DNA of 9,457 bases from an uncultured Desulfobacterales bacterium (GTDB taxonomy: Bacteria > Desulfobacterota > Desulfobacteria > Desulfobacterales > JAFDCJ01), in assembly GCA_945787595.1 (NCBI GenBank), contig CALZJV010000216.1, positions 1 through 9,457 of the forward strand. Reading direction: 5' to 3'. Of this stretch, positions 1 to 6,881 are shown in pieces. Position 1 is the first letter of the stretch; each line of letters starts with the position of its first letter. Made by a program: the position numbers and the translations under genes. A model generated the notes under the pieces. That model worked only from the letters and a program-made list of their open reading frames with translations. It searched no databases and had not been told where the DNA came from.

Positions 1-1
1 T

Positions 2-979
2 TTGAGGGGATGGTTTATATTCTGGCATGCCAATGTTCACTCCATGCTCACCGAGGTGGCTTTCTGCCTTACCGCTTACCTCGGCGTTCTGACGATAGAA
101 TATCTTCCTTTAATACTGGAAAATCGAAAAATCGATAAGGTGCCCTTTTTCCACAACCTGAGTCACAACCTGCACGAAGTCATGGCTGTTTTTGCAGCCA
201 CCGGTGCTTTCCTTTCCTTTTTCCACCAGGGATCCCTGGGTGGGGTTCCAGGGGTGCTGTTTGCCCGACCCTTCGGATTTCGGGAAGGAATTTTCGTCTG
301 GCCCTGGACGTTCTTTTTATTCACCTGGTCAGCTGCTGCCTGTGGGCCCTGTTTTACCATTTTAATCACTAAAATTACTGAAAAACTGACCCGTAAAAAA
401 CTGGTTAAGGATAACGTCATCGAACTGTTGGCTAAGATTTCCGGCTGGATGCTTAGCACCTATATCATTGCGAAGATTATCGATACATTTTACTGGGCTA
501 CGGTGACAGCTCCTTCCAAGGGTTTTTCGTTCATGGATTTTTATGCCAACAATCCAGGATCTGCTTACGGATTATGGATATTGATCGCGGAGATCGGGAT
601 TTGCGGGATTCTACCGGCTGCTATTCTGATTACCGACCGTGGACGGAAAACCCAGTCGACTTTGTGGGTTGCCATAGTCCTTGCGGTGGTGGGTGTCAGC
701 CTGAACCGCTGGGTGATGGTGCTTCAGGTACTGGCGATTCCGGTGCTGTCCTTTGAGAGCTGGAACCTGTATCTGCCGAGCTGGCAGGAAGTCGCCACGA
801 CCCTTTTACCCGTGGCCTTGGGGATTGTTTTAATATCGATTTCTTATCGCTACCTGCCGATATTTCCCCAGGAACGCGAATTGAATCCGATCGAGACACC
901 GGTTGATGATGTTGCCCTGCCGGAAGCCGCGGAATCGTCTGAGGTCCCGCAAGGAGAGCTTAAACCGGCGCAAGCATAG
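2..979 (+). CDS. HmcC/NrfD-family integral membrane subunit, 5'-truncated by window edge
   Basis: The frame is open from the first bases, so the true start lies upstream; the TTG at position 2 is just the first possible codon. The visible 325 residues are strongly hydrophobic, with about seven membrane segments (roughly residues 12-38, 57-75, 97-123, 140-165, 188-211, 219-247 and 265-289) and a polar, acidic C-terminal tail. A HANVHSMLTEVAF stretch near the start, the HQGSLG motif at 75-80 and SLNRW at 233-237 are typical of the NrfD/HmcC group. Members of this family anchor periplasmic multiheme cytochrome and iron-sulfur subunits and exchange electrons with menaquinone. HmcC of the high-molecular-weight cytochrome complex is the closest match I recognise, and the downstream HmcD-sized gene supports it; TmcC or another NrfD-like subunit is the alternative. 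The family assignment is firm; the exact complex is inferred. Confidence 0.8.
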   Translation: MRGWFIFWHANVHSMLTEVAFCLTAYLGVLTIEYLPLILENRKIDKVPFFHNLSHNLHEVMAVFAATGAFLSFFHQGSLGGVPGVLFARPFGFREGIFVWPWTFFLFTWSAAACGPCFTILITKITEKLTRKKLVKDNVIELLAKISGWMLSTYIIAKIIDTFYWATVTAPSKGFSFMDFYANNPGSAYGLWILIAEIGICGILPAAILITDRGRKTQSTLWVAIVLAVVGVSLNRWVMVLQVLAIPVLSFESWNLYLPSWQEVATTLLPVALGIVLISISYRYLPIFPQERELNPIETPVDDVALPEAAESSEVPQGELKPAQA

Positions 980-1004
980 AAAAGAATTCGGATTTCGGCC
1001 TCCG

Positions 1005-1023
1005 GCCTGTAAGCTTTACGGGC
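1005..1023 (+). repeat. 8-bp hairpin downstream of the hmcC-like gene
   Basis: GCCTGTAA and TTACGGGC pair over eight base pairs (one G-U) around a three-base loop. The hairpin lies 26 bases past the stop codon. No T-run follows, so it is not a classical intrinsic terminator. It may protect the mRNA 3' end or be a degenerate unit of the GC-rich repeat immediately downstream. Confidence 0.4.
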
Positions 1024-1033
1024 TCTACGGACT

Positions 1034-1080
1034 GGCCTCCGGCTCGTAGCGGCACGAGCCTACGCCTCGGAGAGAAGCGG
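1034..1080 (+). repeat. GC-rich 47-nt hairpin repeat, copy 1 (REP-like)
   Basis: This block matches 6781-6827 in the same orientation at about 38 of 47 positions by eye. Five of the nine differences cluster in the predicted loop. GGCTCGT and ACGAGCC form a perfect 7-bp stem; an alternative wider pairing uses CTCCG with CGGAG and CGTAG with CTACG. It is much richer in GC than the surrounding spacer and resembles REP-type intergenic palindromes in design, but I do not recognise a named family. Confidence 0.6.
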
Positions 1081-1106
1081 CCCCGGCGGGAATTGGGAAT
1101 GCGGAA

Positions 1107-1279
1107 TTCAGACTTTGTTGAATAGTTTACTGGTTGAATGGTTGATTAGGTAAATTATAGTCATAATTTCAGAATATTACGATTGCTGAAACAAAAAGTG
1201 TCCAATTATTTTGTAAATATGGCATAAATCCATATTTACAACCACTTAACCAATCAACTAATCAACCAATCAACGATAT
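1107..1279 (+). repeat. Long inverted repeat, copy A
   Basis: The sequence is the reverse complement of 5808-5983, about 90% identical by eye, with perfect blocks at 1224-1279 (56 nt) and 1117-1159 (43 nt). The copies differ mainly in a short block around 1185-1196, where they also differ by 3 nt in length. The copy folds back on itself: 1133-1149 (GTTGAATGGTTGATTAG) and 1258-1274 (CTAATCAACCAATCAAC) are inverted matches at 16 of 17 positions. A perfect 12-bp stem, TTGTAAATATGG/CCATATTTACAA with a 7-nt loop, lies at 1211-1241. The right end abuts the ribosome-binding site of the next gene, so it would form part of that gene's mRNA leader if transcription reads through from the hmcC-like gene. 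Confidence 0.85.
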
Positions 1280-1280
1280 A

Positions 1281-1287
1281 GTGGAGG
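1281..1287 (+). promoter_or_regulatory. Ribosome-binding site of the HmcD-sized gene
   Basis: GTGGAGG lies six bases before the ATG at 1294 and fixes that start. It begins two bases after the end of inverted repeat copy A. Confidence 0.7.
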
Positions 1288-1293
1288 ATACCA

Positions 1294-1452
1294 ATGTTTC
1301 CATTTAATTTCGAATGGATTTGGGATGCTGGGCATCTGTTGTTTATGGGAGGGCTGTGGTTTGCCTTGTCTATCATGGGGCTGGGGGTGACCTACTGCAT
1401 TATCAAAGCTGTTTATGATACGTTTAATAAAAATGGTGCCAGTCATCATTAG
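1294..1452 (+). CDS. Small single-helix membrane protein, HmcD-like by size and position
   Basis: An ATG after a strong GTGGAGG site opens a 52-codon frame ending in TAG. The protein begins MFPFNFEWIWDAGHLLFM, has one hydrophobic helix at about residues 13-39, and ends in a short polar tail with SHH. In the Desulfovibrio vulgaris hmc operon, HmcC is followed by a tiny membrane polypeptide, HmcD, of about 5.8 kDa, and this product follows an HmcC-like gene and has nearly that size. I infer a small accessory membrane subunit of the same complex; no catalytic residue is visible and I did not establish sequence homology to HmcD. Unusually, 314 bp of repeats separate it from the upstream gene, and a terminator follows it, so hmcE- and hmcF-like genes are not adjacent. 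Confidence 0.75.
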   Translation: MFPFNFEWIWDAGHLLFMGGLWFALSIMGLGVTYCIIKAVYDTFNKNGASHH

Positions 1453-1474
1453 ACACCGAGTACCATCAACTGTA

Positions 1475-1518
1475 AAAGGCGCTTAACCCGGCAGTGTTCA
1501 GGGGGAAGCGCTTTTTTT
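1475..1518 (+). terminator. Rho-independent terminator after the HmcD-sized gene
   Basis: AAAGGCGCTT (1475-1484) pairs with AAGCGCTTTT (1506-1515) over ten base pairs including one G-T. CCC at 1487-1489 can pair with G residues at 1501-1505 inside the loop. Seven T residues at 1512-1518 follow and partly overlap the stem. It ends the hmc-type transcript and separates it from murA. Confidence 0.8.
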
Positions 1519-1525
1519 GTTGACC

Positions 1526-1560
1526 GTTCACAGGTTCAGGGGTTCGGGGTTCATGGGTTA
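1526..1560 (+). repeat. Degenerate tandem GGTTC(A/G)GG units
   Basis: Four or five imperfect copies of a 7-9 nt unit based on GGTTCAGG or GGTTCGGG occur between the terminator and murA. I see no convincing reverse-complement partner in the rest of the spacer, so this would be a one-armed or decayed version of the paired-arm elements elsewhere in the window. Confidence 0.45.
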
Positions 1561-1690
1561 GATGACCCGGAACGCTGAATCTCTGGACGCTTGCGATAGC
1601 TTATAGCAAACAGTTTTGCTTAGTGTCTTTGAGCCTTTGTGGCCAATTTTCCGGCTCGTTCGGGTTAGAATATAAAAACAAGAGGGTGAT

Positions 1691-2941
1691 ATGGATAAAA
1701 TCATCGTCGAAGGGGGCCACCCCCTAACCGGAGAGGTGAAAATCAGCGGGGCTAAAAATGCCGCCTTGCCGATTCTAATTTCCGCGCTTTTAACGGACGG
1801 CTCCTGTACTTTCACAAATGTACCGGATTTAATGGATATTAAAAGCACATCTCTGCTTTTATCCCATCTTGGCGCACGCGTCGAGACCCAAGCTGATACG
1901 ATCCGCATCGAAGCCGGCGATTTGGCACAATTCGAAGCACCCTATGATCTGGTGCGAAAAATGAGAGCTTCCGTTTTAGTTCTGGGACCGCTGGTGGCTA
2001 GATTGGGCAAGGCCAGAGTGTCGCTGCCGGGCGGTTGTGCAATCGGCGCACGTCCGATTAATTTACATTTGAAGGGCCTGGCGGCGCTTGGCGCTTCCAT
2101 TGAATTGAAGCACGGTTATGTGGAAGCATCCGCCGGTCGATTAAAAGGTGCGGATATCTATTTTGATGTCATTACTGTGACAGGGACCGAAAATTTGATG
2201 ATGGCAGCTGCCTTGGCGAAAGGCACCACCGTGCTGCGCAATGCCGCCCGAGAGCCGGAGGTCGTGGCCCTGGCGAATACGTTGATTAAAATGGGGGCTG
2301 AAATCGAGGGGGCCGGAACATCCAAAATTACGATAAACGGGGTCAATAAACTCAATCCGGTTGTTGCTGCCATTATGCCGGACCGCATTGAAGCGGGAAC
2401 TTTTATGATGGCCGCCATTTTGACGCGGGGTGAGGTAACCCTCTTAAACTGCGAACCGGATCATGTCGGGGCTTTGATAGACAAGCTGAGGCTTTCCGGC
2501 GGCGAAATTGACATTAGCGGCAAAAGCATCCATGTAAAGAGCTCGCCAAGCATTGCAAGTGTGGATATAAAAACCCAGCCTTATCCGGGATTTCCGACGG
2601 ATATGCAGGCTCAGTTTATGGTGCTGATGAGCATCGCGGACGGGACCAGCACGATATCCGAAACCATCTTCGAAAACCGCTTTATCCACGTCAGCGAATT
2701 GAGACGCATGGGGGCGGACATCCAGGTGTCCGGTAATATCGCCATCGTCAAAGGTGTGCCCCATTTATCCGCCGCCCAGGTGATGGCAACCGATTTAAGG
2801 GCCAGCGCATCCCTTATTCTCGCTGGCCTGGTCGCCCACGGAAAGACAGAGGTCAATCGAGTCTATCATCTGGATCGAGGATATCAATCCATCGAAAATA
2901 AATTTTCAGCCCTGAAAGCCTCCATTCGAAGGGTCAAATAA
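1691..2941 (+). CDS. murA: UDP-N-acetylglucosamine 1-carboxyvinyltransferase
   Basis: MurA transfers enolpyruvate from phosphoenolpyruvate to UDP-GlcNAc in the cytoplasm, the first committed step of peptidoglycan precursor synthesis. The 416-residue length is normal. Conserved residues are present: Lys22-Asn23 in SGAKNA, Arg92, the catalytic loop GGCAIGARP with Cys116, and the general-base Asp304 in FPTDMQAQF. The C-terminus has the usual [10 protein letters not shown] and HLDRGY motifs. Keeping Cys116 predicts fosfomycin sensitivity of the enzyme. The residue after RPI, usually Asp (RPVDLH), is Asn124 here. The start is supported by AGAGGG just upstream. A terminator behind the previous gene implies that murA has its own promoter in 1519-1680; TAGAAT at 1666-1671 is a possible -10, but no good -35 is visible. 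comEC follows 208 bp downstream on the same strand. Confidence 0.97.
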   Translation: MDKIIVEGGHPLTGEVKISGAKNAALPILISALLTDGSCTFTNVPDLMDIKSTSLLLSHLGARVETQADTIRIEAGDLAQFEAPYDLVRKMRASVLVLGPLVARLGKARVSLPGGCAIGARPINLHLKGLAALGASIELKHGYVEASAGRLKGADIYFDVITVTGTENLMMAAALAKGTTVLRNAAREPEVVALANTLIKMGAEIEGAGTSKITINGVNKLNPVVAAIMPDRIEAGTFMMAAILTRGEVTLLNCEPDHVGALIDKLRLSGGEIDISGKSIHVKSSPSIASVDIKTQPYPGFPTDMQAQFMVLMSIADGTSTISETIFENRFIHVSELRRMGADIQVSGNIAIVKGVPHLSAAQVMATDLRASASLILAGLVAHGKTEVNRVYHLDRGYQSIENKFSALKASIRRVK

Positions 2942-2948
2942 ACGCATG

Positions 2949-3090
2949 CCTAAATTGAACTAAATTGCCTAAAATGACTAAAATTTAGGAATCGCTGCGC
3001 TCTATCTGTTTTTATAAAATGGACAGAATACCATAATTTTAGCTCATTTTAGTTCAATTCAAATTTTAGCTCATTTTCTCAATTAAAATT
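2949..3090. repeat. Paired-arm intergenic element between murA and comEC
   Basis: The left arm (2949-2989) is built from units such as CCTAAAATGA and AATTGAACTAAA. The right arm (3031-3090) holds their reverse complements (TTTAGTTCAATT, TTTTAGCTCATTTT, the latter twice). The arms match over about 25 positions once an insertion of about 9 nt in the left arm is allowed. Between them lies an ordinary 40-nt stretch including TCGCTGCGCTC. The element fills most of the 208-bp spacer and leaves about 60 bp, AT-rich, for a comEC promoter. Confidence 0.6.
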
Positions 3091-3149
3091 ACAACCTTTT
3101 AAAATTCGATTAAAATATTTTGCTGTGATAAGGTGACAAAGTATAATTA

Positions 3150-5762
3150 ATGGCCATGAGTGATAACATTACCTTTCGCCCCGCAATTCCGCTTCTGATT
3201 TCCCTGATATGCGGAATCTGGTTTGGGTCTGGTTTAGCAGGATACGAGGCTTGGGCCATGGCTGCTGCTATTGTTTGCAGCGGTTTCGGTTTGTGGAAAA
3301 TTTTCCGCCAAAAAAATACAAGTATCCTTCCGATTTTACTTTTTGTTTCCCTGGGTTACCTATCCGTCCAACCCTGGGTATCTCCCAGACTGCCTGCCAA
3401 TCATATTCTTCACTACGCCGACACCCATAGCTGGGATATTGCAGGACGAATCGCCAATGCACCGCAAAAATTCAGTAACCGCACACGATTTCATATGCAG
3501 GTGACATCCCTTGACGGTGATGGTCAAACGCGTCATGTTTGTGGAAAGCTGCGTGTGACAGCTGTCGGCGATGTACCGGATCTTTCCATTGGGGATTGGG
3601 TCCAACTCAAAAGTCGAATCAGGACCCTTGCCAATTTTAAAAACCCCGGTGGATTTGATTACAAGCAATATATGGCTTTTAAAGGCATACGGGCAACTGC
3701 CTACACTAAAGGAGATAGGCTTGTTGTCCTCGACAAGCAACCGATGGGTGGATTTATCCAATTCATAGAGAGCGCTCGCAGCACATTCGCCGGCCTGGTT
3801 GATAAATCCGGGCATACCCAGGCCCAGGGGGTTCTCAAAGCACTCATTATCGGAGATCGATCCCAGATTTCTGCTAAAACCAGGCATGACTTTAATCGGG
3901 CCGGAGTGGGTCATCTGCTGGCGATCTCGGGGCTTCACATCGGCATTGTAGCGACTGTGGCCTTTGGCCTTTTTCGCTGGCTGACGGCGCGATTCAAACT
4001 TTTTTTACGGCGGGCCTGGACGCGCAAAGGCGCTGCTCTTTTATCGCTGTTGCCGGTATTTGCCTATGGGATGATTGCAGGTTTTACGCCGTCTACCCAG
4101 CGTGCCGTCATTATGATCTCGGTGTTTTTATTGACCTTTTTATTTGAAAGGGAACAGGATCCCTTAAACACGCTGGGCCTGGCTGCAATGGTGATTCTGG
4201 TTGCGGATCCGCCGTCTCTTTTTTCCATATCCTTCCAGCTTTCTTTTACGGCCGTAATCGCCATCATATACGGATTTTCCTGGGTGCAAAAACGGATAGC
4301 AGTACCCAAAGCCTGGATAAATGGCAACTGGCGTTCACGTGTTATCAGCAGACTGGTTTCTTTTTTCCTGGTCTCCTTTTTTGCTGTTTGTGGCAGTCTG
4401 CCTCTGGTCGCAGCTTACTTTAATCAGATATCCCTGGTCGGGCTTGTCGCCAATTTCATCGTGGTGCCATTGGTTGGATTCGTTGCGATTCCATTCGGTC
4501 TGGTGGCTCTATTCGTGTCACCGCTGAGCAAGACTGCGGCAGTATGGTTTGTTCAGGCTGGCAGCGGAATCTTGAATATCGCATTAGGGGGGGTGCAGTT
4601 TTTTGCTAATTTGCCTTTCGCCGCGATTAAAACCTTTACACCAAGCCTGCTTGAAATCGGCTGCTTTTACATTTTGTGCTGGGCTTTGCTGAATTTACAG
4701 CGGCAACCGCGCTCCACAGCGGTAAATCCCTGCAACTGCGCAGGAGCCGCATTAAAATCCGGCACGAGCGATTTTGAGATTTCCTTTTCCGGTGTCTTCT
4801 TCCGACAGAGAAAATTCCGGGACATATGTCGGGGATTGCAGGATATCAGGTTTTCGCAAAACGATCTGGCAATAGCAGCCTTGGTTCTGGTTCTGGTTAC
4901 ATTGGCCGCCGATACGGGTTTTTGGTTGTATCAGCGGTTTGGCTCCACAGATTTAAGGGTTACAGTCATCGATGTCGGCCATGGCAGCTCCTCTTTGCTG
5001 GAATTTCCCGGCGGCTATACCATGCTGATCGATGGCGGCGGTTTCGCGGACAACTCTGCTTTTGATGTGGGTGCAGCTATTGTTGCGCCGCTATTGTGGC
5101 GAAAGAAAATTCGAACCGTTGATACACTGATTCTCTCTCATCCAAACAGCGATCACCTCAATGGACTGATTTATATCGCCAGACACTTTCAGGTAAAAAA
5201 AGTATGGACCAACAGTGAAGTACGAAATACATTGGGATACCAAAACTTTATAGCGGTTATCGCGAACAAGAAGATTGTTTTGCCTTCATTTGCAGATATG
5301 CCGCGAAGCCATTTAATCAATGGTGTCAAGCTGGATTTTTTATATCCTCCCGATGGCTTTTTAAAGCGCAAAAACAAGGAAAGGTGGCGCAATACCAATA
5401 ACAATTCCCTGGTTGTGAAGGCCTCAATGGGATCCACTTCTTTTCTTTTCCCCGGAGATATCATGGCAGCTGCGGAAAAAGAGCTTGTCGGCCTAGCCGG
5501 CAGGGAATTGAAAAGTACGGTTCTAATTGCGCCTCACCACGGCAGCCGATCTTCGAGCAGCACGGTTTTTCTTGGGGAAGTAAATCCTGAAGTGATCGTA
5601 ATATCTTCCGGTCGTCAAAACCGATTTAAATTGCCAGATCCCACCATTTTAAAAAAATATCAACATCACGGATACTCGGTTTTTCGCACCGACATTAACG
5701 GGGCAGTTTTTCTGTCAACAGACGGCCAACAGCTTGAGATCAAACCATTCATTGCATTTTGA
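3150..5762 (+). CDS. comEC: ComEC/Rec2 family DNA-uptake channel protein
   Basis: ComEC forms the inner-membrane channel that brings single-stranded DNA into the cytoplasm during transformation. The order of parts is typical: N-terminal membrane helices (about 10-75), an OB-like DUF4131 region (about 95-195, with IGDWVQL and NPGGFDY at 165-171), the polytopic competence domain (about 225-515, with GHLLAISGLHIG from 254 and SFQLSF at 361-366), a long linker, a further helix near 575-590, and a C-terminal metallo-beta-lactamase-like domain (about 600-870). That domain keeps HPNSDH (His664, Asp668, His669), FPGD and APHHGS (His796-His797). Its opening motif is DVGHGSSS instead of the usual DVGQGDA. 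At 870 residues it is on the long side. ATG 3150 is uncertain: AAGGTG lies 14 bases upstream, and ATG 3156 is also possible. No other competence genes are in view. Confidence 0.95.
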   Translation: MAMSDNITFRPAIPLLISLICGIWFGSGLAGYEAWAMAAAIVCSGFGLWKIFRQKNTSILPILLFVSLGYLSVQPWVSPRLPANHILHYADTHSWDIAGRIANAPQKFSNRTRFHMQVTSLDGDGQTRHVCGKLRVTAVGDVPDLSIGDWVQLKSRIRTLANFKNPGGFDYKQYMAFKGIRATAYTKGDRLVVLDKQPMGGFIQFIESARSTFAGLVDKSGHTQAQGVLKALIIGDRSQISAKTRHDFNRAGVGHLLAISGLHIGIVATVAFGLFRWLTARFKLFLRRAWTRKGAALLSLLPVFAYGMIAGFTPSTQRAVIMISVFLLTFLFEREQDPLNTLGLAAMVILVADPPSLFSISFQLSFTAVIAIIYGFSWVQKRIAVPKAWINGNWRSRVISRLVSFFLVSFFAVCGSLPLVAAYFNQISLVGLVANFIVVPLVGFVAIPFGLVALFVSPLSKTAAVWFVQAGSGILNIALGGVQFFANLPFAAIKTFTPSLLEIGCFYILCWALLNLQRQPRSTAVNPCNCAGAALKSGTSDFEISFSGVFFRQRKFRDICRGLQDIRFSQNDLAIAALVLVLVTLAADTGFWLYQRFGSTDLRVTVIDVGHGSSSLLEFPGGYTMLIDGGGFADNSAFDVGAAIVAPLLWRKKIRTVDTLILSHPNSDHLNGLIYIARHFQVKKVWTNSEVRNTLGYQNFIAVIANKKIVLPSFADMPRSHLINGVKLDFLYPPDGFLKRKNKERWRNTNNNSLVVKASMGSTSFLFPGDIMAAAEKELVGLAGRELKSTVLIAPHHGSRSSSSTVFLGEVNPEVIVISSGRQNRFKLPDPTILKKYQHHGYSVFRTDINGAVFLSTDGQQLEIKPFIAF

Positions 5763-5779
5763 GGATCCAAATCTACAAC

Positions 5780-5809
5780 ATCTGTGTCAAGTACACTTGA
5801 AATACAGAT
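5780..5809 (+). repeat. Extended hairpin just downstream of comEC
   Basis: ATCTGT (5780-5785) pairs with ACAGAT (5804-5809), and TCAAGT (5787-5792) pairs with ACTTGA (5795-5800) around a two-base centre. It begins 17 bases after the comEC stop and touches inverted repeat copy B. There is no T-run, so it is more likely an mRNA-stabilising or Rho-associated 3' structure than an intrinsic terminator, or a chance palindrome. Confidence 0.4.
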
Positions 5810-5983
5810 ATCGTTGATTGGTTGATTAGTTGATTGGTTAAGTGGTTGTAAATATGGATTTATCCCGTATTTGCAAAATAATTGGACACTTCATCTTTAA
5901 GCAACAATCGTAACATTCTAAAATTATGATTATAATTTACCTAATCAACCATTCAACCAGTAAACTATTCAACCAAGTCTGAA
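5808..5983 (-). repeat. Long inverted repeat, copy B
   Basis: This is the reverse-complement partner of 1107-1279. Bases 5808-5863 match copy A perfectly. The internal stem differs from copy A at two positions (TTGTAAATATGG against CCGTATTTGCAA). Read as + strand RNA, both differences give U-G wobbles, so the fold survives; read as - strand RNA they would be A-C mismatches. The copy occupies the first third of the 557-bp spacer between comEC and the small membrane ORF. No transposase or coding frame is associated with it. Confidence 0.85.
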
Positions 5984-6042
5984 ATAATAAAAAATTTTAA
6001 TTTTTCTGACCATAAAGAAACAAGTTAGTTCGCTTCGCTCAC

Positions 6043-6270
6043 AATTGGAATAGTGGAATCTTGGAATGATGGGTTTAAAGAAACCAGTATTCAAAACCCA
6101 TATTATTTTATTGATTTTCTTGTTTTGATGGCGTATTTTAGCGGAAAAAACCAGAAAATAGACGATTGGAGAGCATCCTCAAAAAAAGTATATTCAACAT
6201 TTCTTGTAGGATAGTCCGTTTTTCGTTTTTTATGCCCAATAACCCAGCATTCCTCTATTCCATCATTCCA
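6043..6270. repeat. Paired-arm intergenic element with GGAAT units
   Basis: The left arm (about 6044-6074) repeats TGGAAT with 2-3 nt joints and ends in GATGGGTT. The right arm (about 6240-6270) is its reverse complement, running from AACCCAGCATTCC to CATTCCA. Thirty aligned positions agree at 24 by eye, with differences confined to the joints between GGAAT cores. The 165 bp between the arms are AT-rich with no convincing reading frame. Together with inverted repeat copy B, this element accounts for most of the 557-bp gap between comEC and the next gene. Confidence 0.6.
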
Positions 6271-6296
6271 TACGGCTCATCAAGAAAATAGCCGTA
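6271..6296 (+). promoter_or_regulatory. 7-bp hairpin upstream of the small membrane ORF
   Basis: TACGGCT (6271-6277) and AGCCGTA (6290-6296) are perfect inverted matches around a 12-nt loop, 23 bases before the TTG start. An A-run follows on this strand, so it is not a terminator. A leader hairpin is possible; chance is not excluded. Confidence 0.3.
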
Positions 6297-6319
6297 AAAA
6301 ATACTGTGATTCCAATAAA

Positions 6320-6628
6320 TTGTATAAATTCCGTTACATCCTATTCATCGCATTGATCCATTTCGGGCTGAGTGTTTTGATTATACCGATGACCATGTCT
6401 GTTGCGGACGCCCTGAATGCGGCCCAATCGACACCGAACATTGGTCTCCGCACTCTTGTGGCCACTACCCGGGTATTGCATTTTCCGATCATTTCTCTAT
6501 CCCTGTATTCGAGACAGTGGTTTCCGGGAGAATGGATACGCATTCCGATATTGATCAACAGTTTTTTATGGGCCGGTGGAATTTATTTTTTGATTATCGT
6601 CTGTAAAAAGATACTGGGAAAGTCGTAG
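6320..6628 (+). CDS. Hypothetical small membrane protein with two helices
   Basis: The frame is open from the stop at 6212 to TAG at 6626. The only usual start codon that keeps the first helix is TTG at 6320, giving 102 residues. No Shine-Dalgarno sequence is visible, so the start is uncertain; Met24 or Met26 would cut the first helix. There is one hydrophobic segment at about 7-27, a polar middle with several Arg residues, and a second segment at about 76-97 ending in KKILGKS. I do not recognise the family. The hydrophobic/polar layout and the long open frame favour a real gene, but it stands alone between repeat-rich spacers and converges with the CBS-ACT gene. Confidence 0.55.
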   Translation: MYKFRYILFIALIHFGLSVLIIPMTMSVADALNAAQSTPNIGLRTLVATTRVLHFPIISLSLYSRQWFPGEWIRIPILINSFLWAGGIYFLIIVCKKILGKS

Positions 6629-6780
6629 GCGTTCAGCTGCTAAGGCACTCGGTTTTTTCCCGGGACAGCGCTCGGAAAAAGTGGCCCCTGCGAGGCAGCG
6701 AATTTAATATTGAAGAATGAAGATTTGTGGATGTCGCTTCGCTCTGCCTTTTATGATCTTTTTTAGAAATTGATCCCGCC

Positions 6781-6827
6781 GGCTTCCGGCTCGTAGAGCG
6801 CAGAGCCTACAGCTCGGAGAGAGGCGG
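6781..6827 (+). repeat. GC-rich 47-nt hairpin repeat, copy 2 (REP-like)
   Basis: This matches 1034-1080 in direct orientation. The stem is shorter (GGCTC/GAGCC) because the loop sequence differs. It lies in the convergent spacer between the small membrane ORF and the CBS-ACT gene, downstream of both genes. Confidence 0.6.
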
Positions 6828-6831
6828 ACCT

Positions 6832-6866
6832 TAAATATTCAATATTCAATCGACAATATTCAATCA
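6832..6866 (-). repeat. Arm of CAATATTCAAT units downstream of the CBS-ACT gene
   Basis: Three imperfect units of the type AATATTCAAT, one joined through CGAC, lie 16 bases beyond the stop codon of the CBS-ACT gene. The reverse complement matches 7520-7543 upstream of that gene at about 22 of 24 positions, so the gene sits between inverted arms. Confidence 0.6.
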
Positions 6867-6881
6867 TATGGGTTCACGCTT

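Noticed and set aside
163..459. 98-codon - strand frame inside the hmcC-like gene
   Set aside because: It is antisense to a convincing membrane protein, its translation has no recognisable domain, and it has no ribosome-binding site worth noting.
1643..1671. Sigma-70 promoter for murA (TAGAAT as -10)
   Set aside because: No acceptable -35 hexamer at 16-18 bp spacing; a promoter is expected here but cannot be placed from the sequence alone.
1558..1908. 116-codon - strand frame spanning the murA promoter region and 5' end
   Set aside because: It is mostly antisense to conserved murA codons, and the remainder lies in a spacer with tandem units.
3360..3938. 192-codon - strand frame inside comEC
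   Set aside because: It is long but fully antisense to the conserved DUF4131 part of comEC; the sense frame has clear motifs and this one does not.
5780..5809. Intrinsic terminator after comEC
   Set aside because: The hairpin is AT-rich with an internal loop and lacks a following T-run, so it is listed as a hairpin only.
5808..5983. CRISPR-like array because of recurring GGTTGATT units
   Set aside because: Units are 7-9 nt, degenerate and contiguous, without regular unique spacers, and no cas genes are present.
1107..5983. Composite transposon or IS flanking murA-comEC
   Set aside because: No transposase or remnant is seen in either 173-176 bp copy, and the enclosed genes are housekeeping or chromosomal; kept only as an inverted repeat pair.
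6643..6684. Hairpin with TTTTTCC/GGAAAAA arms after the 102-codon ORF as a terminator
   Set aside because: The stem is weak and interrupted by a CGG bulge, and no T-run follows on either strand.
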